A stretch of DNA of 64,000 nucleotides from Virgibacillus ndiopensis (GCF_900187325.1 NZ_FZMZ01000003.1:186001-250000), one strand, 5' to 3'. Shown: positions 42,447-50,816, numbered from the stretch's first letter. Numbers and translations: made by a program. The notes: generated from the sequence alone by a model not told the origin.

Positions 42447-42847
42447 AGGCTGTTTTTTGGAAGATTGTAGCTTTTTCACATGCTGAATCTTATCTTACTT
42501 AATAGTTGATATCAAATGCGACGTAATAACGCTGTGTTGATTTAACACCCTTTATTACTTTCTGACCGCAACCCGTATACACTCCGCTTTCCAGGGGGGG
42601 GTGGCTGAACTTAAGTGATGAAGGTTACGGAATTATAGAAGCTCAATCCAAGCGAAGGGAAAACACGGTGACTCCTACGGGAAAGCGAAGACGCAAAGAC
42701 CCCACAGGGAGCGGTCTTTACGAGCGATGAGGCTCAGCGCGAGCCCGTGGAAAGCGTAGTATTTTCCCGTAGCAGTCACAGCGTATCAATATGATTTTTG
42801 TTATGGCACATTTTCTATAAACAGCAACAAACTATACAAAAAGAGCC
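42447..42847. repeat. Dispersed intergenic repeat, copy G
   Basis: A 401-bp full copy. The left end is AGGCTGTTTTTTGGAAGATT, AGCTTTTTCACATGC, AGTTGATATCAAATGCGACG. The right end is GTTATGGCACATTTTCTATA, CAGCAACAAAC, AAAAGAGCC. The core has GACTCCTACGGGAAAGCGAA, AAAGACCCCACAGGGAGC, ATGAGGCTCAGCGCGAGCCC and GGAAAGCGTAGTATTTTCCC, plus an extra segment CCCGTATACACTCCGCTTTC that matches copy C. Confidence 0.85.
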
Positions 42848-42967
42848 GTTATAAAAGCATTCCCAAACCTCATTAAAATCCACAAGTTGACAACTAATCA
42901 AATAACCATTAAAATTGTTTTTAATTCAAAATACCTTAATTCATAATAAATTCACGGAGATGATGAT

Positions 42968-43408
42968 ATGAGTGAAAATTTATCGTTAAAAGCTTTTGTT
43001 ATTTTAATGAAATCTGCTAAATCTGTTGAAGAAAGAATTAAAAAGGATATTAAAAGTTACGGTGTGAGTACAACAGAATTTGCCATTTTAGAGGCATTAT
43101 ACCATAAAGGAAACCTAACTGTTCAACAGATATGCAACGCAGTTCTCATCAATAGCGGATCCATTACCTACGTTATCGATAAGCTACAAAAGAGAGACTT
43201 ACTGGCACGTACTGCTTGTAGCAATGATAGAAGAGTTGTTTATGTTCAAATAACTGATCTGGGAAAGAAATTGATGGATGAAATTTTTCCAAAACATCAA
43301 GAAGTAATTGAAAAAATATTTGAAGATATAAACACTGATGAAAAGCAGGCAATAATCAACACATTAAAAAGAATTGGTCTGAAAAAAGGGAAGGAGGATA
43401 AATATTGA
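42968..43408 (+). CDS. mhqR: MarR family regulator, MhqR-like
   Basis: 146 aa winged helix: VSTTEFAILEALYHKGNLTV, INSGSITYVIDKLQKRDLL, NDRRVVYVQITDLG. The length and the coupled downstream gene match B. subtilis MhqR, which represses the quinone/diamide detoxification gene mhqD. I do not see the long B. subtilis-type MhqR palindrome upstream, so the operator differs or is diverged. It overlaps mhqD by TTGA. Confidence 0.8.
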   Translation: MSENLSLKAFVILMKSAKSVEERIKKDIKSYGVSTTEFAILEALYHKGNLTVQQICNAVLINSGSITYVIDKLQKRDLLARTACSNDRRVVYVQITDLGKKLMDEIFPKHQEVIEKIFEDINTDEKQAIINTLKRIGLKKGKEDKY

Positions 43409-44007
43409 AGCACCTATTCCAGAAAGGAAATGACCCATCGAAACCAACGTTACTATTGCTCCACGGTACAGGTGGTACTGAACGCGACCTCTTACCACTT
43501 GCTGGTGAAATTGATAAAGATGCAACTATTTTAAGTGTACGTGGTAATGTCCTTGAAAATGGCATGCCACGCTTTTTCAAGCGATTAGCTGAAGGTGTCT
43601 TCGATGAAGATGATTTAATTTTCCGTACGAAAGAATTAAATGAATTTCTTAATCAGGCAGCCAAAGAGAATGGATTTGACCGTAACAACATTATAGCGAT
43701 TGGATATTCAAATGGTGCTAACATCGCGGCAAGTTTATTATTTCATTATCAAAACGCTTTAAAGGGGGCAATTCTGCATCATCCAATGGTTCCAAGAAGA
43801 GGCATTACGTTACCAGATTTATCAGGTAAGCATGTATTTATTTCAGCAGGTACGAATGATCCAATTTGTGCCCCTGAAGAGTCTAAAGACCTTTATTCTT
43901 TGTTGGAACAAGCAAATGCAAATGTAGAACTTCGCTGGGAAAACAGGGGCCATCAGTTAACTTATAATGAAGTAGAAGCCGCTTCAAAGTGGTACCAAAA
44001 TATCTAG
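43405..44007 (+). CDS. mhqD: MhqD-like carboxylesterase/phospholipase-type hydrolase
   Basis: 200 aa alpha/beta hydrolase: LLLLHGTGGTERDL (oxyanion loop), nucleophile IGYSNGANIAASL (Ser near 111), acid in SAGTNDPICAP and His in NRGHQLT. It is homologous to MhqD of the methyl-hydroquinone stress operon. TTG start with AAGGAGG, coupled to mhqR. Confidence 0.85.
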   Translation: MKHLFQKGNDPSKPTLLLLHGTGGTERDLLPLAGEIDKDATILSVRGNVLENGMPRFFKRLAEGVFDEDDLIFRTKELNEFLNQAAKENGFDRNNIIAIGYSNGANIAASLLFHYQNALKGAILHHPMVPRRGITLPDLSGKHVFISAGTNDPICAPEESKDLYSLLEQANANVELRWENRGHQLTYNEVEAASKWYQNI

Positions 44008-44015
44008 TTATTTAA

Positions 44016-44058
44016 AATCGTGAAGCTGTGACTAATGCCTGCTTCACGATTCCTTTTT
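44016..44058. terminator. Terminator between mhqD and the GNAT gene
   Basis: AATCGTGAAGC and GCTTCACGATT pair, followed by CCTTTTT. It lies between convergent genes. Confidence 0.8.
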
Positions 44059-44551
44059 AGTCAACACCAACAATTTCGCTTCTTCTTTCCAAGATTGCTA
44101 CATCACGCCAAACTCCATTCAATTTTCCAATCCGCTCTTGATGACCAGTTAGCTTAAACCCAAATTTTTCATGTAATTTAATACTAAAGGTGTTTTCTGG
44201 AAAAATACCTGAACGTAATGTCCAGAACCCGTTCTCTTCACTTGATTCGATTAATGCTTCGAGTAATTTACTTCCAATTCCTTTACCAGTACTATTTTGA
44301 CTAATATAAATACTTACCTCTGCCACACCAGCGTATGCACATCTGCTTGATACAGGACTTAACGCAGCCCACCCCAGTACATTACTTTTCTCACGCGCAA
44401 CTAATCTGCACTGTAATATGTGCCCTTTGTCCCATTCCTCCCAAGTCGGTGCTTCCTTCTCAAACGTTGCATTCCCGGTGTTTATCCCCTCTATATAAAT
44501 ATCCCGAACCTGTACCCAATCTGAGTCTAGCATTTTATCTATTAAAATCAT
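44057..44551 (-). CDS. GNAT acetyltransferase, phosphinothricin-acetyltransferase-like
   Basis: 164 aa from the ATG at 44551 with AGGTGA upstream; a GTG 9 nt earlier lies within that site. The acetyl-CoA loop is SQNSTGKGIGSKLL. NATFEKEAPTWEEWDKGH, VLGWAALSPVSSRCAYAGVAEVSIY and HEKFGFKLTGHQERIGKLNGVWRD are typical of the Pat/YwnH group. Acetylates a small amine; substrate unknown. Last of three adjacent GNAT reading frames. Confidence 0.85.
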   Translation of the reverse strand: MILIDKMLDSDWVQVRDIYIEGINTGNATFEKEAPTWEEWDKGHILQCRLVAREKSNVLGWAALSPVSSRCAYAGVAEVSIYISQNSTGKGIGSKLLEALIESSEENGFWTLRSGIFPENTFSIKLHEKFGFKLTGHQERIGKLNGVWRDVAILERRSEIVGVD

Positions 44552-44552
44552 T

Positions 44553-44819
44553 TTAATCACCTATATCTTGTAATGGTATTTTCGATAATACTAATTTAAA
44601 AACTTCTTCCCCTCCAAAAATTTGACCAGTGGCTACAAACCCATAGCTTTTATACAACTTCCTTGCAACATAATTATCTGGAAAAACCGTTAATCGTACT
44701 TCTTCACATTGCGGAAACTTATCCTTTATCCACTTAATCATTTCTATTAATGCAAGCTTACCATAACCCTTCCCCTGATACTTCTTCAAATCTACCTTCA
44801 TGATCCGTTTCTCCCTCAA
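44553..44819 (-). pseudogene. N-terminally truncated GNAT acetyltransferase
   Basis: 88 aa. It contains only the C-terminal half of a GNAT fold: KKYQGKGYGKLALIEMI is the acetyl-CoA loop and NYVARKLYKSYGFVATGQ the last motif. The first 60-70 residues (strands 1-3) are missing, and the frame begins directly behind the preceding GNAT gene. I read it as a deletion relic that is probably not functional as an enzyme. Confidence 0.65.
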
Positions 44820-44823
44820 TACT

Positions 44824-45324
44824 CTAATTTTCTATCCAAAATCTCCGCTTCACCGTTCCATCCGTATCTGTAAAACTTTCATCCTCCATACCACCATTAT
44901 TAATAATTACTTTAGCCGACCCAATATTGTCTTCATCACACGTTACTAGCACTTGGTTAATATCTAACTCCTTACATTTTTTCAATGCTCCAGCTAGAAT
45001 GAATGTTGCATATCCTTTTTTTCGTTCAGATGGACGAGTACTATACCCAATGTGACCGCCAACATTCCGTAAAAAGTCATTCAGTTTATGGCGAATGTCA
45101 ACCATAGCAACAATTTTGTCATTATCATCGACTAGAAAATAATTAGTACTCGGCAGCCATTTTTCATTACCTGCTTCTCGTATTGCTAACGCCTGTAAAT
45201 ACGCGTCATACGTCTCATTAACCGATAAGTCAAAACTACTCGGTACCATTCTGGATGTGCCCCATTCTTCTACATAGCTTCTATGTTCATCTTCCCACTC
45301 TACTGATGGCCTGATTAATCTCAT
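44824..45324 (-). CDS. GNAT acetyltransferase
   Basis: 166 aa from the ATG at 45324, after GGGGG. RLIRPSVEWEDEHRSYVEEW at the start and GGHIGYSTRPSERKKGYATFILAGALKKC as the acetyl-CoA loop define a YfmK/YkkB-type predicted acetyltransferase. VTCDEDNIGSAKVIINNGG is motif B. Substrate unknown. First gene of a three-GNAT minus-strand cluster. Confidence 0.82.
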   Translation of the reverse strand: MRLIRPSVEWEDEHRSYVEEWGTSRMVPSSFDLSVNETYDAYLQALAIREAGNEKWLPSTNYFLVDDNDKIVAMVDIRHKLNDFLRNVGGHIGYSTRPSERKKGYATFILAGALKKCKELDINQVLVTCDEDNIGSAKVIINNGGMEDESFTDTDGTVKRRFWIEN

Positions 45325-45404
45325 AAATATACCCCCATTTCCAAAAAACACGCTATTGATTATAAACTATCACAATCAATAACGTGCTTCTTGAAAATAC
45401 TTTT

Positions 45405-46409
45405 TTATTTACTTTTACGAATTTTAATAAACCCATCTATGGCATCCCATATTAAACCAATTACTAGTAATATAAAAATCCAAAATGTGGATTGTTCCCA
45501 GATCTTACTTACTGTCCCATACGCCTCACTACCTTCAGAAAGTAAGCCTGCTTGTGTTAACTCAAGCATGAAATTCGGGTTCCAAAATTCTGGACCATTA
45601 ATCATAATTACTACAGTTACTAATGAGATCAAATTGACTATTACAGTATAGATGACAAGTCTAAACGTCCACTTCCCATAAATGAGCTTTAAACATTCTT
45701 TTATTATACCAAACCCAAAAATGAGAATAATAAAGAACAGATAAGAACCATACGTTTCTTCATTTAAGAAAGGGACAACACCAGAGAATTCATCATGAAA
45801 AACCCAAACACCGAAATATTCATTGGAAAAAGCAAGAATTACCATTAACAACGTATAAAATGTAATACCTACAATTGGTTCATATCGTTTGATTTGCCGT
45901 TTTTCATCCGGAATGGGCGCTAGGTCTGAAGGACTCCACTCCTTATCGAATTGTAAATCTTTCGCTTTAACTCCTCCAAAGTATTCTCCAAGTACAAATC
46001 CAAACGTGGTCCAGCCAAAAGCCGTTGGAATTACTGTAACAAATGAAACAATATACTCGATGAAATGATCCAAAATAGAAATTGGATCTAGTATTATTTG
46101 TATAATGAATCCAACACTTATTGTAGAAACAACAGAAATCAAAACAATCTTTAATACCATAATGTACGAATCAAAAATTTCCGGTCCAATTAAATATTTT
46201 TTGGATCCTCGGTATTTTTGTGCCAATAGCTTTGGATTACCCAATTCCATTAATACTTCTTCCACATCTTTATCCGTAGCTTTCCTGCCCTGAGTGCGCT
46301 CATCTAACATATCTTCAATGAGGCCGCGAAGTTCTTCTGCAATATCTTCACGTTGTGATTGTAGCAATCCTTGTGTAACCGCAAAAATATACCTTTCAAT
46401 CATCTCCAT
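45405..46409 (-). CDS. HAAS-type domain plus multi-helix membrane protein (copy 2)
   Basis: 334 aa from the ATG at 46409, which has GGGAGG 8 nt upstream inside the end of padR. Residues 1-85 are the PadR-associated helical domain ([49 protein letters not shown]). About 90-330 hold roughly seven membrane helices. The arrangement (PadR first, 14-nt overlap) is the standard PadR/HAAS signalling pair. The membrane part is unlike the W-YP-WWP and pentapeptide partners of the other two pairs. Confidence 0.8.
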   Translation of the reverse strand: MEMIERYIFAVTQGLLQSQREDIAEELRGLIEDMLDERTQGRKATDKDVEEVLMELGNPKLLAQKYRGSKKYLIGPEIFDSYIMVLKIVLISVVSTISVGFIIQIILDPISILDHFIEYIVSFVTVIPTAFGWTTFGFVLGEYFGGVKAKDLQFDKEWSPSDLAPIPDEKRQIKRYEPIVGITFYTLLMVILAFSNEYFGVWVFHDEFSGVVPFLNEETYGSYLFFIILIFGFGIIKECLKLIYGKWTFRLVIYTVIVNLISLVTVVIMINGPEFWNPNFMLELTQAGLLSEGSEAYGTVSKIWEQSTFWIFILLVIGLIWDAIDGFIKIRKSK

Positions 46410-46758
46410 TTTCCTTTCCTCCCTTTTCATCAATTAAATGATTTAAACTTGAAACAATACTTCTCCACTCAACACAAAGCTGGTCATACACTTCTTTCCC
46501 TGTTGAACTTAGTAAATAATACTTCCGGGGACGTGCTTCATTCGTATCCCACTTACTGTCTAATAACCCTTGCTTTTCCAGCCTTCTAAGAAGCGGATAT
46601 AATGTACCAGGCTCCACGTCTACTCCATTGTCCCCTAACAAAGAAACAAGAGAATAACCATACTGAGGTTCCGACAATTGGCTAAGTACACCAATCGTAA
46701 TGGTTCCACGCCGCAATTCCTGCATCAATTTATCAATTTGTTCATTTGCATCACTCAT
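46396..46758 (-). CDS. PadR family transcriptional regulator (copy 2)
   Basis: 120 aa from the ATG at 46758 with GGGAG upstream; the ORF extends further but into the promoter. The winged helix motifs are [38 protein letters not shown] and [13 protein letters not shown]. It overlaps the HAAS gene. A palindrome in the spacer of its promoter suggests autorepression. Confidence 0.88.
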   Translation of the reverse strand: MSDANEQIDKLMQELRRGTITIGVLSQLSEPQYGYSLVSLLGDNGVDVEPGTLYPLLRRLEKQGLLDSKWDTNEARPRKYYLLSSTGKEVYDQLCVEWRSIVSSLNHLIDEKGGKENGDD

Positions 46759-46780
46759 ATTATCAACTCCCGTTTTCATT

Positions 46781-46811
46781 ATAGTGTATGTCACACACTA
46801 TTGTAAAGTGT
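46781..46811 (-). promoter_or_regulatory. PadR promoter/operator
   Basis: ATAGTGT and ACACTAT are 7-bp inverted arms around ATGTCAC. On the minus strand TTTACA, 18 bp, TATAAT overlap the palindrome, as expected of a PadR-repressed promoter. Confidence 0.6.
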
Positions 46812-46930
46812 ATATTATTATATTATGCATTTTATTTAAATATAAAAAGCTCCAGGACCTAAAACCTAGAGCTAACAAGGATTTTCTGCTATTATTATCA
46901 CTAACAAACAATTTTAGGAGAGAAAAAACA

Positions 46931-47383
46931 TTGAAGATTTACGTTGATGCCGATGCCTGTCCAGTAAAAGATACGATTATATCCATTGCTAAGGATTACC
47001 ATATTCAGGTTATTCTTGTGAAAAGTTTTTCCCATTTTTCCAATACCGAGCAACCACCAGGTGTAGAAACAATCTACGTTGATACTGGTGCAGAAGCCGC
47101 AGATTATCGGATTATGAAATTGGCTCGAAAAAAAGACATTATTATCACACAAGATTATGGTCTCGCCTCACTTGGATTAGCAAAGGGATGTATAATCCTT
47201 CATCACAAGGGCTTTACCTATACGAATGATAACATTGATCAACTTTTGCAAACACGCTATGCAAGTGCAATGGCTAGAAAAAGCGGCAAACGCACAAAAG
47301 GTCCTAAGGCATTTACCGCTGAGGATGAAAAGAAGTTTAGGGAGCTTTTTATAAAAACGATTCGTGAAATGGATGGGCGATAG
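46931..47383 (+). CDS. yqxD: UPF0178 (DUF188) family protein YqxD
   Basis: 150 aa from a TTG at 46931 with AGGAG 10 nt upstream. [47 protein letters not shown] and [18 protein letters not shown] are the YaiI/YqxD signature, a PIN-like fold with a DADACP motif. The biological role is not established. Sits between divergent padR and convergent tmrB. Confidence 0.88.
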   Translation: MKIYVDADACPVKDTIISIAKDYHIQVILVKSFSHFSNTEQPPGVETIYVDTGAEAADYRIMKLARKKDIIITQDYGLASLGLAKGCIILHHKGFTYTNDNIDQLLQTRYASAMARKSGKRTKGPKAFTAEDEKKFRELFIKTIREMDGR

Positions 47384-47398
47384 GAAACCTAAACCATA

Positions 47399-47995
47399 CT
47401 ATTTAAACAATCCAATTTCCTTCAGACTAATTCGTAGCCTATCAATCGTCCTTCTTAATGTAGTCCGATTGTCAGGAAGTAAATCAACACCAGCCAGTGT
47501 ACCAATAGTTTCTACAACTTCTTCTACTGGCATCGTGTCTGTTTTTATATGTTCTTTAAATTTGTCACTTGATAAATGTTGAATTCGTTTCTCAGCCTGC
47601 TGGTATGCCCAGGAATTTCTACCTTCAAGTCTTTTTCTTAACCGTTTTTGAATCGTTTGCATTGATGTGGATAATGTAAAATGCTTTACCAAACTCCCGG
47701 TCTCTCTCAACCTACCAATTATTTCATCAAAATATACCTCACTTGTAATTGTCATAGGCACAATAATAATTCCAGCATACCCCTCAGAAATTTGTTTCAA
47801 CAATTTGAAGTTTTCTTCTCGCCATAAAGGATAATCTTGAAAATCATCCTTTGATATAGCTCGTGGTACATTTTTCATTAATACATATCCGAACCTTTCC
47901 GGATCATAAACAAATGAATTTTTTAATCTTTTATGCAGTTCATAGGCAGTAGTGGTTTTACCTGATCCAAACGTACCGTTAATCCATATAATCAA
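47399..47995 (-). CDS. tmrB: Tunicamycin resistance protein TmrB-like ATPase
   Basis: 198 aa; B. subtilis TmrB is 197 aa and shares the same stretches. The P-loop is INGTFGSGKTTTAYELHKRL, followed by FVYDPERFGYVL, DDFQDYPLWREENFKLL, GIIIVPMTI, EIIGRLRETG and LRRTIDRLR. TmrB is an ATP-binding membrane-associated protein that confers tunicamycin resistance. Specificity is inferred from similarity only. Confidence 0.85.
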   Translation of the reverse strand: MIIWINGTFGSGKTTTAYELHKRLKNSFVYDPERFGYVLMKNVPRAISKDDFQDYPLWREENFKLLKQISEGYAGIIIVPMTITSEVYFDEIIGRLRETGSLVKHFTLSTSMQTIQKRLRKRLEGRNSWAYQQAEKRIQHLSSDKFKEHIKTDTMPVEEVVETIGTLAGVDLLPDNRTTLRRTIDRLRISLKEIGLFK

Positions 47996-48047
47996 GAAAT
48001 CATCCCTTTATCCGAACAGTTAGCAATATATTCTATTATAGTTTATT

Positions 48048-48518
48048 TCACCTTATCTTTGCTCGTCTTTTTCGACTTTCTTTTCTGGATGGTGCTGTCG
48101 TATATAATCTTCTTTCCTCTTCCGTTTTTGGAAATACTTTTGGCACTGGTATTGGTTTTCCCTTCTCATTAACCGCTACCATCGTGAGAAAGGATTCTGT
48201 TGTAAGCCTTTCCTCACTTCTAATTAAATCATGTGCTGTCACTTTCACATACACCTCCATTGAGCTTGTCCCTGTATAGGTTACGAAAGCCTCCAATGTC
48301 AATGAATCGCCCACTTTTGCAGAAGACAAAAAGTCAACAGAATCAATTGATGCTGTCACAACAGCACTTTTAGCATGCTTCATTGCAGTTAAAGCTGCAA
48401 TCTCATCAATATAAGCAAGTACCTTTCCACCAAATATTGTATCTAAATGGTTTGTATCTGGTGGTAGTACTAAACGAGTTTGTACGGTTTTAGTTTCCTG
48501 TATTGCTATTTTTTCCAC
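48048..48518 (-). CDS. ykhA: Acyl-CoA thioesterase, YkhA-like hotdog fold
   Basis: 156 aa. The N-terminal hotdog motif TNHLDTIFGGKVLAYIDEIAALTAMKHA has the Asn/Asp-rich active-site loop, and VDFLSSAKVGDSLTLEA is the second strand region. It hydrolyses acyl-CoA. The C-terminal tail is basic (SRKESRKRRAKIR). GGAGG precedes the GTG start. Upstream on the same strand lie a terminator hairpin and a cobalamin riboswitch, an unexpected leader for this gene. Confidence 0.85.
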   Translation of the reverse strand: MEKIAIQETKTVQTRLVLPPDTNHLDTIFGGKVLAYIDEIAALTAMKHAKSAVVTASIDSVDFLSSAKVGDSLTLEAFVTYTGTSSMEVYVKVTAHDLIRSEERLTTESFLTMVAVNEKGKPIPVPKVFPKTEEERRLYTTAPSRKESRKRRAKIR

Positions 48519-48541
48519 TATTACTTCCTCCTTAAAAATTT

Positions 48542-48571
48542 AAAAAACATCCCCCGAAATTGGAAGATGTT
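48542..48571 (-). terminator. Terminator between the cobalamin riboswitch and the thioesterase gene
   Basis: On the minus strand AACATCTTCC and GGGGGATGTT pair and are followed by TTTT. It may be the expression platform of the riboswitch. Confidence 0.7.
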
Positions 48572-48658
48572 AAAAATGGCACACTAAAAAGACTTTTATT
48601 TACTTTAAATCTTAATTAACGTAACACCCTCCTATCTCCCCGTAGGATTAAATGTACT

Positions 48659-48820
48659 TCCTTATGGCAGGTTTCCTGGCTTGGGATCATCAAATCTTTT
48701 TCCTTCCCATCTCATTTTGAAACAGTGGTTATAAAAGGATTCTCCTCTTTACAGTGGCGGGACCGCGTTGGAATTTCACCAACTTCCCTTTTCAACTTTT
48801 AAACAAGTCACCATAAGGCA
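48659..48820 (-). ncRNA. Cobalamin (B12) riboswitch
   Basis: On the minus strand the P1 arms CCTTATGG and CCATAAGG enclose the class signature: GGTG, AAAAGGGAAG, GGTGAAATTCC, the B12 box GCCACTG (complement at 48752-48758) with CGCGGTCCC before it, GATGGGAAGG, and the 3' element CCCAAGCCAGGAAACCTGCC. It binds adenosyl- or related cobalamins and normally switches off B12 synthesis, uptake or B12-independent isozyme genes. No such gene is present here; the next gene is an acyl-CoA thioesterase. Confidence 0.92.
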
Positions 48821-48888
48821 AAAATATTCAATTTTATTTAGTATATCACTTTCTTTATGTTGCAGTTTATTATTTTAACTATTGTTAT

Positions 48889-48924
48889 AATCATCTAATT
48901 AGATTATAATCTAATTAGATGATT
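48889..48924. promoter_or_regulatory. 36-bp perfect palindrome, ArsR-type operator
   Basis: AATCATCTAATTAGATTA is followed without gap by its exact inverse complement, and it contains two ATCTAATTAGAT units. It lies 4 nt before the ribosome binding site of the ArsR-DUF2087 gene. A related sequence (CTAATTAGAT...AAATTAGATTGAT, 49533-49563) precedes the pump gene. Confidence 0.85.
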
Positions 48925-48940
48925 AATGGAGGGTACATAT

Positions 48941-49513
48941 ATGCAACTGGATCGGATCGTTAATTTTCACAAAACAATTGGAGACAAGACAAGAATTCAA
49001 ATTATTGCCTTACTAAAAGATGGCGCCCTTCATGGGCAAGCAATTGCTGGTAAATTAGGTCTTACTCCACCTACCATTTCCTATCACATTACCAAATTGC
49101 GGGAAATCGATGTCATTTATCAACGACGAGACAAAAATACAATCTATTTTCATTTAAACGAGAAAAAACTCGAGTTACTGGCACAGGCAATTATTAAGAT
49201 TGGAGGCGAAAAAGAATTGGATTCATTTAAGGTTGATGATGAGGAAAAGTTTAAAGTAATAAAGAATTTCCTTGATGCAAATGGCAATTTGAAATCAATC
49301 CCAGCTCAACGTAAGAAAAAGCTTATTATTTTAGAACACCTTGTAAAGGGGTTAGAAAAAGGCAGAACATATAGTGAGAAAGAGATTAATGAACATATTA
49401 AGCAATTTCATGATGATTATGCAACGATAAGAAGAGAATTTATTATATGCCAATTCATGTTCAGACAAAACGGGGAATATGAATTAAATCCTAAAGAAAT
49501 GTGGCTGATATAG
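48941..49513 (+). CDS. ArsR-type regulator with DUF2087 C-terminal domain
   Basis: 190 aa from the ATG at 48941, after TGGAGGG; an upstream ATG at 48926 would include that site. The winged helix (1-85: IGDKTRIQIIALLKDGALHGQ, TPPTISYHITKLREIDVIYQ) is followed by DUF2087 (about 115-185: KSIPAQRKKKLIILEHLVKG, YSEKEINEHIKQFHDDYATIRREFI). Usually linked to transporter genes; here the next gene, 69 bp on, encodes an MFS pump. No metal-binding Cys pair is seen, so the inducer is probably not arsenic. Confidence 0.87.
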   Translation: MQLDRIVNFHKTIGDKTRIQIIALLKDGALHGQAIAGKLGLTPPTISYHITKLREIDVIYQRRDKNTIYFHLNEKKLELLAQAIIKIGGEKELDSFKVDDEEKFKVIKNFLDANGNLKSIPAQRKKKLIILEHLVKGLEKGRTYSEKEINEHIKQFHDDYATIRREFIICQFMFRQNGEYELNPKEMWLI

Positions 49514-49532
49514 TCAGTCATTTTTTCGGAAA

Positions 49533-49563
49533 ACTAATTAGATAATTATTAAATTAGATTGAT
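49533..49563. promoter_or_regulatory. Second ArsR-type operator-like sequence
   Basis: CTAATTAGAT and AAATTAGATTGAT repeat the half-site of the large palindrome just before the MFS start. The match is imperfect. Confidence 0.45.
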
Positions 49564-49582
49564 TTGAAAGTAGGTGTGTGTG

Positions 49583-50803
49583 ATGACCAATTGGTCTGTT
49601 TGGAAACAAGAAGAAAATTATCAGAAGCTTTTTTGGTCTGGGATTGTTAATGGAATTGGAAACCGGTTTAGCCAAGTGGCCATCCTTACATTACTCTATC
49701 AAGTTACTGGTTCGGGTGTAGCGATTGGTCTTCTTTTCGCAATACGTATGGCACCATTTTTACTGCTAGCACCTGTTGGTGGAATGCTGGCAGATCGATT
49801 CTCAAAGAAAAAAATACTAATAACAATTGATTTACTCAGGATCCCATTTGCATTATCACCTATACTTGTTCAGAAACCTGAACACGTATGGATTGTCTAT
49901 GTTGGTGCCTTCTTTCTTGCAGCTGGTGAAGCATTGTACGCTCCAACAAGAATGTCCTCCATTCCTGCATTAGTAAAACACGACCGACTTTTATATGTAA
50001 ATGCAATTGAACAAATTATGGTTGGTGTTGTCCTTGTCGTTGGATCAAGTACTGGTGGTGTTATTTCTTATTTATTTGGCTTGGATGTTCCATTCATTTT
50101 AGATAGCTTAACGTTTTTTGTTTCGGTACTTCTTTTGTTACAGCTTAAGATTCCAGATAGCAAAAATGAAACAACACAAGCCTTAAAGGAGGGGCAATCA
50201 ACATGGAAATTTGTAATTGGATCATCCGCTATTATTACCTTTATTATAATCAGTCTTACTATGCCTTTAGCAAATGGAATAGATAATGTTTTGATGAGTG
50301 TGTATGCCCTAGAAATTTTTAAAATGGGTGATATTGGCGTTGGGTTGATCTATGCCTCGCTAGGATTAGGGTTTATACTTAGCTCATTTTTTTCAAATAT
50401 GCTAAAGCGGAAACTCGTGCCATTGATTGTTATATTCATCGCACTGGAAGGAAGCGGACATATTCTTTTAAGTATTGTTCCTAACTTCGGAATTGCACTT
50501 CTTACTGTCTTGTTTATCACCTTTGTTGGAGGAATCAGCAATATTTGCTTAAGTACATTAATAATGAAAATAATACCAAAGTCGAAGCAAGGCACATTCT
50601 TTGGCTTGACTGAGATGATCTCCAATACTGCCCTAGGGATATCGATGGGGGCAGCAGGATTTTTATTGGAAGCGTTTCAACCACGGACATTGAGTTTACT
50701 TGTAGGGATTACGTATGTTTTCTTTACTGTTTTATATGCATTACTGTTTTTAAAAGTAGATTTAATAAAAGAAAAAAGGAAGTTAACGGGACGAAGGGTC
50801 TGA
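49583..50803 (+). CDS. MFS exporter, DHA3/MefA-like
   Basis: 406 aa from the ATG at 49583 (AGGTG upstream; a GTG at 49574 is the alternative). About 12 helices. ATLLYQVTGSG-type TLLYQVTGSGVAIGLLFAIR, LLLAPVGGMLADRFSKKKILI (motif A) and EALYAPTRMSSIPALVKHDRLLYVNAI are the MFS_3 signatures found in macrolide pumps of the Mef type and siderophore exporters. Controlled by the ArsR-DUF2087 gene upstream. Substrate unknown. Confidence 0.85.
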   Translation: MTNWSVWKQEENYQKLFWSGIVNGIGNRFSQVAILTLLYQVTGSGVAIGLLFAIRMAPFLLLAPVGGMLADRFSKKKILITIDLLRIPFALSPILVQKPEHVWIVYVGAFFLAAGEALYAPTRMSSIPALVKHDRLLYVNAIEQIMVGVVLVVGSSTGGVISYLFGLDVPFILDSLTFFVSVLLLLQLKIPDSKNETTQALKEGQSTWKFVIGSSAIITFIIISLTMPLANGIDNVLMSVYALEIFKMGDIGVGLIYASLGLGFILSSFFSNMLKRKLVPLIVIFIALEGSGHILLSIVPNFGIALLTVLFITFVGGISNICLSTLIMKIIPKSKQGTFFGLTEMISNTALGISMGAAGFLLEAFQPRTLSLLVGITYVFFTVLYALLFLKVDLIKEKRKLTGRRV

Positions 50804-50816
50804 CCCCTCGTCCCAT
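50788..50816 (+). terminator. Hairpin at the end of the MFS gene
   Basis: GGGACGA and TCGTCCC pair over an AGGGTCTGACCCC centre overlapping the stop codon. Only ATAAAATTATT follows, so termination is probable but weak. Confidence 0.5.

Noticed and set aside
10003-42847. Intergenic repeats as insertion sequences with their own transposase
   Set aside because: No copy holds an ORF of useful length and no transposase motif was seen anywhere in the window, so only a non-autonomous element is possible.
48926-48940. ATG at 48926 as start of the ArsR-DUF2087 gene
   Set aside because: It would translate through the GGAGG that serves the ATG at 48941.
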